From Acidimicrobiales bacterium (GTDB lineage Bacteria > Actinomycetota > Acidimicrobiia > Acidimicrobiales > Aldehydirespiratoraceae), in assembly GCA_029247365.1 (NCBI GenBank), contig JAQWLJ010000047.1:1-64000 (forward strand): DNA of 64,000 nt, in the 5' to 3' direction. Below the pieces are notes generated by a model that searched no databases, had not been told where the DNA came from, and was given only the letters and a program-made list of their open reading frames with translations. Shown here piece after piece: positions 40,069 through 49,734 of the stretch (positions are counted from its first letter, which is position 1; every line of letters starts with the position of its first letter). Made by a program: the position numbers and the translations under genes.

Positions 40069-40908
40069 GTGCCGGAGCTGCCGGAGATTACGGCGCACGC
40101 CGAGCGACTGGCAGCTGACTACACCGGCGCGGAACTGACAGCGTTTCGGCCACTGCATCTCGCTGCGCTCAAGACGTTCGATCCGAACCCGAGCGACGCA
40201 CACGGGCTCGCTCTTACCGGCACAGGTCGGCGTGGAAAGTATCTGACGCTGCGCTTCGGGGATGAGCTGACCTTTGTCATCCATCTGATGCAGGGTGGGC
40301 GACTCCGCTCCGACCCCAAGAGAGCGAAGAAACCGCGTGGCGGTATGGCTCGCTGGGAGTTTGGCGATGGCGGTGCGCTGCTCCTCACCGAGGCCGGCAC
40401 CGAACGCAAGGTCGGTGTCTGGTTGGTCCGCGGCGAGACGGAGGGGGCCGATCCTCTGATTGGCCTTGGCCCCGACGTCGACACGGTTTCCCGGGAGCAG
40501 CTCGCCGAGATCCTGCAGATGGAGAACTCCCGGATTCACGGCTTTCTTCGACGGCAAGGCCACATTGCGGGCATCGGTCGCCTCCTTGCCAACGAGGTCT
40601 TGCACACGGCGAAACTCAGTCCGTTTGCGATGAGCACCAAGCTCAACGACGGTCAGATCGACCGCCTGCACGCGGCGCTGCAGTCCGTCGTCACCGCCGC
40701 GATCGAGCACGAGCGGACGCTCGACGACATCGGCATGTCTGCCGATCGCCCAAACAACGTCCATCATCGTGTCGGCTTTAGCTGCCCGCTGTGCGGCTAC
40801 GAGATCCGATCCGTCGAGTACCGCCGCTACACCGTCGCCTACTGCCCGACCTGCCAGACCGATGGCAAGGTCTTGGCCGACAATACGACCAGCAAGTTCC
40901 TCAAGTAG
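40069..40908 (+). CDS. Fpg/Nei-family DNA glycosylase-like protein
   Basis: PELPEITAHAERLA N-terminus; C-terminal zinc finger CPLCGYEIRSVEYRRYTVAYCPTCQ. Confidence 0.85.
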   Translation: MPELPEITAHAERLAADYTGAELTAFRPLHLAALKTFDPNPSDAHGLALTGTGRRGKYLTLRFGDELTFVIHLMQGGRLRSDPKRAKKPRGGMARWEFGDGGALLLTEAGTERKVGVWLVRGETEGADPLIGLGPDVDTVSREQLAEILQMENSRIHGFLRRQGHIAGIGRLLANEVLHTAKLSPFAMSTKLNDGQIDRLHAALQSVVTAAIEHERTLDDIGMSADRPNNVHHRVGFSCPLCGYEIRSVEYRRYTVAYCPTCQTDGKVLADNTTSKFLK

Positions 40909-40914
40909 CCGGGT

Positions 40915-41256
40915 TCAGACCGGCCCGATAGCGAGTCCGGCCAACACATCACGATGCTCGATCAGTGCGGCGACATCGCCGCCGATGCGGAGCTGACCGT
41001 TGAGGAACGCTCGCTGTGCCGACACGGTGCCGTTGCGGATCCCTTCCGCGGTTTCAGCGTCGGTAACGATCCGGATGTCGGCGTCGTCGGATCTTCCTCG
41101 CTGGAGTTCAGCTGTGCCGGATCCGATTCGCACGGTCCAGGACTCGCTATCCACGATCTGCTGTTCGATGCTCAGCTCGAGATCGGCCGGGGGTTGGGCT
41201 GTGGCGGCAGCGGTCGCCATCTCGTCAAACCACTCGTCGGAGAGAAAGGTCGTCAC
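40915..41256 (-). CDS. SCP2 sterol-binding domain protein
   Basis: DADIRIVTDAETAEGIRNGTVSAQRAFLNGQLRIGGDV. Confidence 0.78.
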   Translation of the reverse strand: MTTFLSDEWFDEMATAAATAQPPADLELSIEQQIVDSESWTVRIGSGTAELQRGRSDDADIRIVTDAETAEGIRNGTVSAQRAFLNGQLRIGGDVAALIEHRDVLAGLAIGPV

Positions 41257-41294
41257 ATGGTCAGGTTACGGCGCCGGGCCCTAGCCTCGGCCGC

Positions 41295-41789
41295 GTGGGA
41301 CCTGAACGCAGACCCCCGGCAAAGCTGACTCACCGGTTGGGCGCCCGGATCCTCGATGTCGTCACGCTCACCTGGGTGCTCTTCTTCGTCCTGGTCGAGG
41401 TTGACCAACGGCTGCTTGGTGGCGACCCCTGGGGGCAGCGACCGCTGCAGATCGACCTCACCGAGGCCCGCCCACTCCTGTTGACAATCCTTGTCATTGG
41501 GCTCTACGAGACCGTTCCAGTCGCCGCGAAGGGCGCAACGCTCGGCAAGGTGCTCTTTGGTTTGCGGCTCGTCTCCTCAGAACGGCGCAACCCACTTCCT
41601 TGGCCCCGGGCCCTCGCTCGCACCCTTGTCCTCTACGGGGCGCCGGTGGCCCTTGGGGCCTATGGCGGCACGGTGCTGCTCGTCCTGCTGGCCAGTCTCG
41701 CCCTGCCGGCGACGGGTCGAGGCCTCCACGACCGGCTGGCTGGATCGATTGTTGTGGTCGCCGAGGGCAAACAGGAGGACCACGAGTGA
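41295..41789 (+). CDS. RDD-family membrane protein
   Basis: LTHRLGARILDVV; GATLGKVLFGLRLVSSERRNPLPWPRALARTLVLYGAP; GLHDRLAGSIVVV. Confidence 0.82.
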   Translation: MGPERRPPAKLTHRLGARILDVVTLTWVLFFVLVEVDQRLLGGDPWGQRPLQIDLTEARPLLLTILVIGLYETVPVAAKGATLGKVLFGLRLVSSERRNPLPWPRALARTLVLYGAPVALGAYGGTVLLVLLASLALPATGRGLHDRLAGSIVVVAEGKQEDHE

Positions 41790-42442
41790 TCGACACCGAC
41801 GCATTCGACCCTGGCTACCCGCATCCTGGCCTCGATGACACAATCGACATTGAGTGGGTCGACAAGCGGGCCGGGGTCGCTGGCTTGCTGCGAGTTGCGG
41901 TCCGGCCCGCCGCGGGCGCGACCTGGTTCCTCGCCGTTGTCCATGAGCGCACGGCGCCCCCGGTCGTCGTCCTGGACTACGACCTGCCCCTGGTGTCGAA
42001 CGCGTGGGAGTTCCGTGCCCCCGGTATCTGGGCTGATTTCGTGTGCGAGACGCCAGTCGAGCAGTGGACGGTCGGCCTTGAAGCCTTCGGCCTGGCGGTC
42101 GATCCAACAGTTCTGCTGACACCGGCGTCGTTCGGTGACCGAACGCCGGTTGGTCTCGACGTTGATGTCGAGGCTGTGATGGCACCGGATGAAGACGACG
42201 AGGGATTTGCCCACGAGATCACGTTTCGCGGTGAGGTGCTCGTCGGCTCGAAGGGGTATGACATCGATGCCGTCGGCATGCGACGTCGACGCTGGGATGG
42301 TGGTTGGCCTCGCCTGACGCCGCTACCCCCGGGCTTCGAGGCCGAGACGCGGATCGCAGTGCAGTGGCCAGGCCAGCCGTCGCCGGAGATCCGCAGCTGG
42401 GTCGCTGGGAACCGACCCGGCTGGGTCGAGCTGCCGGTCTAG
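41786..42442 (+). CDS. hypothetical protein
   Basis: 218-aa ORF overlapping the RDD gene stop (GTG start). Confidence 0.65.
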   Translation: MIDTDAFDPGYPHPGLDDTIDIEWVDKRAGVAGLLRVAVRPAAGATWFLAVVHERTAPPVVVLDYDLPLVSNAWEFRAPGIWADFVCETPVEQWTVGLEAFGLAVDPTVLLTPASFGDRTPVGLDVDVEAVMAPDEDDEGFAHEITFRGEVLVGSKGYDIDAVGMRRRRWDGGWPRLTPLPPGFEAETRIAVQWPGQPSPEIRSWVAGNRPGWVELPV

Positions 42443-42454
42443 CGGCAGCCTGGA

Positions 42455-43366
42455 TCACGATTCGTAGCGTCTGCCGACTTGGGTAAGCACCATCACTAAG
42501 CTGAAACCCACCACGGTGAGAACAGCCGGCCCGACGAACGCGTCGACGTTGGTGGGCCATTCAAGCCCAGTTCCGTCGATCACTTCAGACTCGTCTTCTG
42601 CGACGACGCCGACGCCGTTCGGCCACGGCCAGAGCACCCGGAGCGACCCGAGCATCAGGCCGATGAGGGCTGCCATGACCCGGTTGAACTGGCGGTCGAG
42701 TACCCACCCCAAGAGTGAGGAGAACAAGGCGAGGCCGATGATCGCACCGATGCCAACGAGGGCGATATCGGTGAACGCTTGGTCGTGAACGGCACCGAGC
42801 ACTGCGGCGTACATCCCCATCATCAAGAGGATGAACGAGCCCGAAATTCCGGGAAGGATCATGGCGCAAATCGCCAGCGCGCCGGCGCCGACGAACACGA
42901 GTGGGCTCGGGTCGATGACCGGTCCGGACTGGAAACCGAGGAGCTGAAAGACAGCGACGCCGACGACCAGCATGATGACAACGTGTTCATTGGTTCGCTT
43001 GGTCAGGAGGCCGAGCCCGACGGTCACGGAACCAGTGACGAGACCGAAGAACAGGCCCGCCATCTCTTCGGGGTTGTCGTGGAGTTGCGTTTCGATGATC
43101 GGAGCGAGCGAGACTACGGCGATCCCGATACCGGCGATGAGCGGCGCGAGGAACAGCCAATCGATGGAGGTGAACCGCTTCCAGAACCCCTTGAGGTCGC
43201 CTTTGAGCAGCATGCCGAGGGCTCGAGCCCCAGAACGGACCGTGGCGATGAGCTTGTTGTAGATCCCAAGGACGAGTGCGATCGTGCCTCCCGAGACCCC
43301 TGGGACGACATCGGCCGCTCCCATGAGGAATCCGCGAGCGAGCTGGGCTGTGATCTTGGGGAACAC
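42455..43366 (-). CDS. DUF368 membrane protein (undecaprenyl-phosphate translocase family)
   Basis: GFLMGAADVVPGVSGGTIALVLGIYNKLI; MILPGISGSFILLMMGMYAAVL. Confidence 0.88.
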   Translation of the reverse strand: MFPKITAQLARGFLMGAADVVPGVSGGTIALVLGIYNKLIATVRSGARALGMLLKGDLKGFWKRFTSIDWLFLAPLIAGIGIAVVSLAPIIETQLHDNPEEMAGLFFGLVTGSVTVGLGLLTKRTNEHVVIMLVVGVAVFQLLGFQSGPVIDPSPLVFVGAGALAICAMILPGISGSFILLMMGMYAAVLGAVHDQAFTDIALVGIGAIIGLALFSSLLGWVLDRQFNRVMAALIGLMLGSLRVLWPWPNGVGVVAEDESEVIDGTGLEWPTNVDAFVGPAVLTVVGFSLVMVLTQVGRRYES

Positions 43367-43392
43367 GGCAGCCGACTGTACCGTCGAGTCCG

Positions 43393-44268
43393 ATGACGGA
43401 CGCGGCACGCGACGTAGACCGAGGGCGCTTGATCGACGTCGGTCCGGTCGAACTGTGGGTCGACGACGTCGGGTCGGCCTCGGGCGATCCTGTCGTGCTC
43501 CTTGCCGGTGCCGATACCCCCGGCTTCCGGTGGGCGCCATCGTTTGTCGACCAACTCGTGGCCGCCGGCCATCATGTGATCCGGTACGACCACCGAGACT
43601 GCGGCCGATCGACCTCACTTGGCCCCGAAGCGGGCTATCTCCTCGACGATCTCGCCGCAGACCTCGTCGGCCTGCTCGACCGGTTGACGATCGGCTCGGC
43701 TCACCTCGTGGGCCGAGCGATGGGAGGCATGGTCGCTCAGGTGATGGGACTCGAGCACGCCGACCGTGTCGCGTCGCTCACCTTGCTTTCGACCACGGCG
43801 GGGGTCGATGACGAACGTCTCCCTGGCCCGGACGAGGGCTTCGTTGACAAGATGATGCAGCGTCTCTACGCCGGTCCACCCGACGATCACGCTGGGCGGG
43901 TTCAGTGGCTCGTCGAGCTTGCCGAGTCCATGGCTGGTACGGCGTATCGGCTCGATCTCGAAGCGGAGGTGGTGCTGGCCGACGCTCAACTCCGTACCGG
44001 ATGGTCACCCAACTCCGGTCATGGTGGCGCTGCGTTCGGGTCGCCGTCTCGGCTCGAACGTCTTGGCGAGATCCAGCATCCGACGATGGTGGTTCACGGC
44101 ACCGCCGACCCCGTGCTGCCAATCGAGCACGGCAAGGCGCTCGCGCTGGGGATTGATGGCGCGGTGTATATCGAGGTTGAGCGACTCGGTCACGAAGCGC
44201 CAGCGGCGTTCCTCAAGGAACTTACGCCGTCGCTTCTCCATCACCTCGCCCACGCTCGGCAAGGCTGA
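43393..44268 (+). CDS. alpha/beta hydrolase
   Basis: VIRYDHRDCGRST; LVGRAMGGMVAQVMGLEHADRVASLTLLST; VVHGTADPVLPIEHG. Confidence 0.86.
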   Translation: MTDAARDVDRGRLIDVGPVELWVDDVGSASGDPVVLLAGADTPGFRWAPSFVDQLVAAGHHVIRYDHRDCGRSTSLGPEAGYLLDDLAADLVGLLDRLTIGSAHLVGRAMGGMVAQVMGLEHADRVASLTLLSTTAGVDDERLPGPDEGFVDKMMQRLYAGPPDDHAGRVQWLVELAESMAGTAYRLDLEAEVVLADAQLRTGWSPNSGHGGAAFGSPSRLERLGEIQHPTMVVHGTADPVLPIEHGKALALGIDGAVYIEVERLGHEAPAAFLKELTPSLLHHLAHARQG

Positions 44269-44448
44269 ACGTCCACCCACAACGAGGCATCGCACAGCGA
44301 CGGCACGTCACAGAAGTACCGACCGCGGGTGCATCGACGGGCGACATCGCCTGGTGATGGCTCGTGAAGGTTCAGACGATCGTGAACGGAGGGCTCATCA
44401 GAGCCAGACGATAAGGATGATGCGTGCCTGATCGGATTTGCGTCGTTC

Positions 44449-46011
44449 TCAGATCATCACCTCTATGAGGCTGGGTCCTGGTGTGGCGACGCTCTTGGCG
44501 AGGGTGGCGTTGAACTCCTCGGCTGTGGTCGCCTGTTGGGCCGGTACGCCCATACCGGTAGCCAGCGACACCCAGTCGAGGGCGGGGTTCGTGAGGTCGA
44601 GCATGCTCATCGCCTTCGGCCCAGGCGAGTGGGCGCCGACCCGATCGAACTCATGCTGCAGGATTGCGTACTTGCCGTTGTTGAAGATCACGTTGGTGAC
44701 GTCAAGGCCTTCTCGGGCCTGCGTCCAGAGTGCCTGCAGGGTGTACATGCCGCCGCCGTCAGCCTGCATCGCGAACACGCGCTGGTCGGGGCAGGCGATC
44801 GCAGCCCCGGTCGCGGCCGGCAGCCCGTAGCCGATCGAGCCTCCGGTGAGCGCAAGGAGCGAGAACGCCGGCGTCCCGCGAAGGGCGCCCTGGTAGCCGC
44901 CACCGGCAGTGCCAGCCTCGTTGACCACCACGGCGTTGTCGGGCATGAGGTGGGCGATCGCCCGCCCGACCGCGGCCGAGTCAAGCTCGCCTTCGGGGAG
45001 CGATGGCCGGTCGAGCTCGAGAAGCTTCGGGGCTGCGTTCGTTGCCCCCGCTCGGTCGACCAGCGCAGCGAGTGCTCCATCGATGTCGCCGGTGATCTCG
45101 CAGATCTGGTGCACGGTGGCACCTTCGGGAGTCAGCTCGTTGGGCTTGTCGGGGTATGCGAAGAACGTGATGGGTGGATGACCCCCAATGATGATCAGGT
45201 GTTCGGTGCCCTCGAGTTGCTGGGCCGCCATCTCACCGAAGTATTGGAGTCGGGCCACCGGTGAACGGCCGGCACCGGTCTCTTGGCGGGGCGCCCATGT
45301 CGAACAGAACACACGGGTGCCGGTTCCGGCTGTGAGCTGGCTCGTGAGACGGGCTCGAGATTCGGTGACATTGCCGCCAAGCATGAGCGTGCATCGCGCG
45401 CCTGAGGCGATTGCTACGGCAGCCGAATCGATTGCGGCTTCGTCTGGTGCGTCGGGCATCGGCACGTTGGACATGTCCGCAACGGCGGTTGCCGAGGTTG
45501 GGTTCCACGCGGTGTCGGCCGGGAGGATCACGCTGGCAACTTGGCCGGGCGCGACCATCGACGCCTCGATCGCAGCTGCACCGATGGCCGCGACCTCATC
45601 GGCGGTGTTGGCGTTGCCGACCCAATGCGACATCGGGGCGGCGATGCCTTCGACGTCGGCAGAGAGCGGGGCGTCGAACCGGCGGTGATAGGTCGCGTGG
45701 TCGCCGATGATGTTCACCATCGGGGTTCGAGCCTTCTTGGCGTTGTGAATATTGGCTAGGCCGTTGGCCAGGCCGGGCCCGGTGTGAAGCAGGGTTGCAG
45801 CGGGCTTGCCGGCCATACGGGCGTACCCGTCGGCTGCGCCCGTGACCACACCCTCGAACAGGCCAAGCACACATCGCATCTGTGGGTTCGTGTCGAGCGC
45901 GGCGACAAAGTGCATCTCGGACGTGCCCGGGTTCGCGAAGCACACATCGACGTCGGAGTCGGTGAGGGCCTTGACGAGGGCTTGGGCGCCGTTCATCTGC
46001 TGGTCGGTCAT
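44449..46011 (-). CDS. thiamine-diphosphate-dependent enzyme, acetolactate synthase large-subunit-like
   Basis: GAQALVKALTDSDVDVCFANPGTSEMHFVAALD; GSIGYGLPAATGAAIACPDQRVFAMQADGGGMYTLQALWTQ. Confidence 0.9.
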   Translation of the reverse strand: MTDQQMNGAQALVKALTDSDVDVCFANPGTSEMHFVAALDTNPQMRCVLGLFEGVVTGAADGYARMAGKPAATLLHTGPGLANGLANIHNAKKARTPMVNIIGDHATYHRRFDAPLSADVEGIAAPMSHWVGNANTADEVAAIGAAAIEASMVAPGQVASVILPADTAWNPTSATAVADMSNVPMPDAPDEAAIDSAAVAIASGARCTLMLGGNVTESRARLTSQLTAGTGTRVFCSTWAPRQETGAGRSPVARLQYFGEMAAQQLEGTEHLIIIGGHPPITFFAYPDKPNELTPEGATVHQICEITGDIDGALAALVDRAGATNAAPKLLELDRPSLPEGELDSAAVGRAIAHLMPDNAVVVNEAGTAGGGYQGALRGTPAFSLLALTGGSIGYGLPAATGAAIACPDQRVFAMQADGGGMYTLQALWTQAREGLDVTNVIFNNGKYAILQHEFDRVGAHSPGPKAMSMLDLTNPALDWVSLATGMGVPAQQATTAEEFNATLAKSVATPGPSLIEVMI

Positions 46012-46131
46012 GATGCACTGGCTATCACGAGCCTCGGTTCCGCTGCATGTTGCCGGCATCGGAACTGATGAACGCGAACTCCGATCAACGCCAACCAACG
46101 ACGGGGCGGCGTTTGATGGCCGCCTACATCG

Positions 46132-46902
46132 CTATTGGCTGGCCAGCGAGCGGTTCTTGATCTTTGCCTTGACGTAATCGCGGTTCATGAACGCGATGAA
46201 GTCGAGTGAGATCTCCTTGGGGCACGCCTCGTGGCATTCGCCGTGGTTGGTGCAGGAGCCGAAGAAGCCCTCCATGGTCTCGACCATGGCCTCGGTGCGC
46301 TTCCAGCGTTCGGGCTGACCCTGCGGCATCACGTTGAGGTGGTGCAGCTTGGCAGAAGTGAACAGCTGGGCGGCCGAGTTTGGGCATGCCGCGACGCACG
46401 CACCACATCCGATGCAGGCGGCAGCATCCATCGATGAGTCGGCTACTTCCTTCGGAATGGGAATCTCGTTGGCGTCAGGTGCGGTGCCGGTGGGGGCCGA
46501 GATGTAGCCGCCCGCCTCGACGATGCGATCGAACGCACGACGGTCGACCATCAGGTCCTTGAGGACCGGGAAGGACGTGGCCTGCCATGGTTCGATGACG
46601 ATCTCATCACCATTGTTGAACTTTCGCATGTGGAGCTGACATGTCGCGGTGGCCTTCTCGGGGCCATGGGCTTGCCCATTGATCATCACACCGCACGTGC
46701 CGCAAATACCTTCTCGACAGTCATGACCGAACGTGACCGGTTCGATGTCGTCGGCGATCAGGCGCTCGTTGACAACATCGAGCATCTCGAGAAACGAGGC
46801 GTCTTCGGGAATGTCATTGGCGTCGACCTCGAGGAACGCACCTTGGGCATGCGGGCCATTCTGGCGCCAGATCTTCAGCTTGAGGTTCAGCATTTTGCTC
46901 AC
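46132..46902 (-). CDS. sdhB: succinate dehydrogenase/fumarate reductase iron-sulfur subunit
   Basis: CREGICGTCGVMINGQAHGPEKATATC; CIGCGACVAACPNSA; CTNHGECHEACPKEI. Confidence 0.95.
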   Translation of the reverse strand: MSKMLNLKLKIWRQNGPHAQGAFLEVDANDIPEDASFLEMLDVVNERLIADDIEPVTFGHDCREGICGTCGVMINGQAHGPEKATATCQLHMRKFNNGDEIVIEPWQATSFPVLKDLMVDRRAFDRIVEAGGYISAPTGTAPDANEIPIPKEVADSSMDAAACIGCGACVAACPNSAAQLFTSAKLHHLNVMPQGQPERWKRTEAMVETMEGFFGSCTNHGECHEACPKEISLDFIAFMNRDYVKAKIKNRSLASQ

Positions 46903-46918
46903 GTGTTGCTACTCCCGA

Positions 46919-48838
46919 TCACTTGTACGAGCGCTGCGTGAGCGCCACGTTCTCGAAGGTGAGGTCTTCTTTGTGGAGCGTCTGCTCTTGGCCGGGACCG
47001 TTCCACTCCCATGCACCGACGTAGGCGAAGTTCTCGTCATCGCGCAGTGCCTCGCCGTCCTCGGTCTGGGACTCCTCACGGAAGTGGCCCCCGCAACTCT
47101 CCCTGCGGTGAAGCGCGTCTCGCGCCTTGAGCTCGGCGAACTCCATGAAGTCGTCGACTCGGTTGACCTTCTCGAGCATCGTGTTGATGCCGTCGGGGCT
47201 GCCGAGCACCTTGACGTTCTTTCGGAACTCTTCACGCAGGGCGGGGATCTCCGAGAGTGCCTTCTCGAGGCCGGTCTCGTTGCGGGCCATACCGCAGTAT
47301 TCCCAAACGATCTTGCCGAGCTCACGGTGGTAGTACTCGACGCCGTGGGTACCGGTGTTGGAGGTCCACTGCCGGTTCTTGTCATCGATGGTCTGGATCG
47401 CCTCGGTGAAGACCGAGTCGTCGGTCGGCAGCACCGACTCACCGAGCTTCGGGGCGAGGTAGTCGCCGATCGTGTACGGCAACACGAAGTAGCCGTCAGC
47501 GAGGCCCTGCATGAGTGCCGACGCGCCGAGTCGGTTCGCGCCGTGGTCGGAGAAGTTCGATTCGCCCAAGGCGTACAAACCGGGGATGGTGGTCATCAGG
47601 TTGTAGTCGACCCACAGGCCGCCCATCGTGTAGTGGATGGCGGGGTAGATACGCATCGGCACGGAATACGGATCCTCACCGGTGATCCGCTCGTACATGT
47701 CGAAGAGGTTGCCGTAGCGCTCCTTGACCGCTTCGACGCCGTCACGCCCGATGGCCGCGGCGAAGTCGAGGTACACACCGTTCTTGAGCGGTCCGACACC
47801 ACGACCTTGATCGACGACCGTCTTCGCGTTCCGGCTGGCGACATCGCGCGGGACAAGGTTACCGAAGCTCGGGTACTTCTCCTCGAGGTAGTAGTAGCGG
47901 TCCTCTTCGGGGATGTTCGCCACGGCACGCTTCTCGTCGATGTCGCGCGGGACCCAGATCCGGCCGTCGTTGCGCAACGACTCAGACATGAGGGTGAGCT
48001 TCGACTGGAACTCGTCGGAGGCGGGGATGCAGGTTGGGTGGATCTGCGAGTAGCTGGGGTTGGCGAACAACGCGCCCTTGCGGTGGGCCCGCCACGCTGC
48101 AGTGACGTTCGAGGCCATCGCGTTCGTCGACAGGTAGTAGACGTTGCCGTAGCCGCCGGTGGCGAGCACGACCGCATGGGCCGAGTGAGCGTGCACCTGG
48201 CCGGTGAGCATGTCGCGCACGACAATGCCCTTCGCCTCGCCATCCTTGGTAACTATGTCGAGCACGTCGGAGCGGTTGTAGAGCGTGACCTTGCCGGCAG
48301 CGATCTGGCCAGCGAGAGCCTGGTAGGCACCGAGCAGCAGCTGCTGGCCGGTCTGGCCCCGGGCGTAGAAGGTGCGGCTCACCTGGGCGCCGCCGAACGA
48401 GCGGTTGGCGAGCAGACCGCCATACTCGCGAGCGAACGGAACACCCTGAGCAGCGCACTGATCAATGATGTCGATCGACACCTGGGCCAGGCGGTGGACG
48501 TTGGCTTCTCGGGACCGGTAATCGCCACCCTTGACCGTGTCGTAGAAGAGGCGATGCACCGAGTCGCCGTCGTTGCGGTAGTTCTTCGCTGCGTTGATGC
48601 CGCCCTGCGCAGCGATCGAGTGGGCACGACGGGGCGAGTCGTGGAAGGTGAAGACCTTTACGTTGTACCCGAGCTCGGCGAGCGAGGCCGCGGCCGACGC
48701 ACCGGCCAGGCCGGTGCCGACAACGATTACGTCGAACTTGCGCTTGTTGGCCGGGTTGACGAGCTTGACTGAGAACTTGTGGTTGTCCCACTTCTCAGCG
48801 ATTGGCCCTTCTGGAATCTTGGCGTCGAGCGTGACCAT
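46919..48838 (-). CDS. sdhA: succinate dehydrogenase/fumarate reductase flavoprotein subunit
   Basis: [63 protein letters not shown]. Confidence 0.96.
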   Translation of the reverse strand: MVTLDAKIPEGPIAEKWDNHKFSVKLVNPANKRKFDVIVVGTGLAGASAAASLAELGYNVKVFTFHDSPRRAHSIAAQGGINAAKNYRNDGDSVHRLFYDTVKGGDYRSREANVHRLAQVSIDIIDQCAAQGVPFAREYGGLLANRSFGGAQVSRTFYARGQTGQQLLLGAYQALAGQIAAGKVTLYNRSDVLDIVTKDGEAKGIVVRDMLTGQVHAHSAHAVVLATGGYGNVYYLSTNAMASNVTAAWRAHRKGALFANPSYSQIHPTCIPASDEFQSKLTLMSESLRNDGRIWVPRDIDEKRAVANIPEEDRYYYLEEKYPSFGNLVPRDVASRNAKTVVDQGRGVGPLKNGVYLDFAAAIGRDGVEAVKERYGNLFDMYERITGEDPYSVPMRIYPAIHYTMGGLWVDYNLMTTIPGLYALGESNFSDHGANRLGASALMQGLADGYFVLPYTIGDYLAPKLGESVLPTDDSVFTEAIQTIDDKNRQWTSNTGTHGVEYYHRELGKIVWEYCGMARNETGLEKALSEIPALREEFRKNVKVLGSPDGINTMLEKVNRVDDFMEFAELKARDALHRRESCGGHFREESQTEDGEALRDDENFAYVGAWEWNGPGQEQTLHKEDLTFENVALTQRSYK

Positions 48839-49623
48839 CAGCCTTGCTCCTCATCGTCGAATGCGTACGAACCGGGTGTGTGATTGTCGATGTCGATCAG
48901 ACCGCCCTGCACTGCCAGCGGGAAGCTCAGGTTGCCGATCAGGATCAGGCCAGCGATGCCTCGGGCGAAGCTCCGTCGCAGGCCGTTGTACCTCGGATTG
49001 TTGATGCCGAGCGTCTGGAACATCGACCAAGCACCATGGAAGATGTGCACCGCAAGCACCACGTTGGCGATGACGTAGATAATCGCAATCGGCAACGCGT
49101 CCAACGAGACATACACGTTGTTGTAGGGGTCGCCGGCGTACCAGTCGTCGTTCAGCCAGCCCCACGTGAGGTCGGCGAGGTGGAAGAGCACATAGAGCAG
49201 GATGATTGGCCCGGTCCAGCGCATCGTGCGGCTTGCGAAGCTGGCGGCGACGTAGTCGCGCTTACCGACGTAGGACTTGTCGGCCTTGTGGTTCATCCGG
49301 CTCAGCGAGTACGCAGCGTGGATGTGGACGGCAAACATGGCGATGAGGCTGAGCCGCAACGCCCACAGCACGCCAGTTCGGGGGACGAGGTGGCCGCCGA
49401 GATCACGGAGCGCTTCGGCGTACTCGTGCACCTCGGTTGGGCCTTCGTAGAGGTGGAGATTGCCGATCATGTGCACCACGACGAAGCCCAGGAGGCCTAT
49501 GCCGGTGAGCGCCATGGCGTACTTCTTGCCGATGGCCGTCTGGTACAGATTGAGCGGCCAGGGGAGTTGCGGGGCCCGTGTCGTAACGGGCGAGACCGAA
49601 TGGTCAGCGATGGTCTGCGCCAT
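48838..49623 (-). CDS. sdhC: succinate dehydrogenase cytochrome b subunit (b558-like)
   Basis: [55 protein letters not shown]. Confidence 0.9.
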   Translation of the reverse strand: MAQTIADHSVSPVTTRAPQLPWPLNLYQTAIGKKYAMALTGIGLLGFVVVHMIGNLHLYEGPTEVHEYAEALRDLGGHLVPRTGVLWALRLSLIAMFAVHIHAAYSLSRMNHKADKSYVGKRDYVAASFASRTMRWTGPIILLYVLFHLADLTWGWLNDDWYAGDPYNNVYVSLDALPIAIIYVIANVVLAVHIFHGAWSMFQTLGINNPRYNGLRRSFARGIAGLILIGNLSFPLAVQGGLIDIDNHTPGSYAFDDEEQG

Positions 49624-49734
49624 TGATTGTCGTTCCTTGGTGATGCTCACGCCCTCGTGGACGGGCGACGTCGGCCGCAACGGTAGTTGCCTTTGACTTG
49701 TACGGCCCACTTCTGCGCACAGATGCGCGGGGTG

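Noticed and set aside
46733-48772. 679-aa + strand ORF
   Set aside because: Antisense to unmistakable sdhA; high-GC codon-bias artefact without family motifs.
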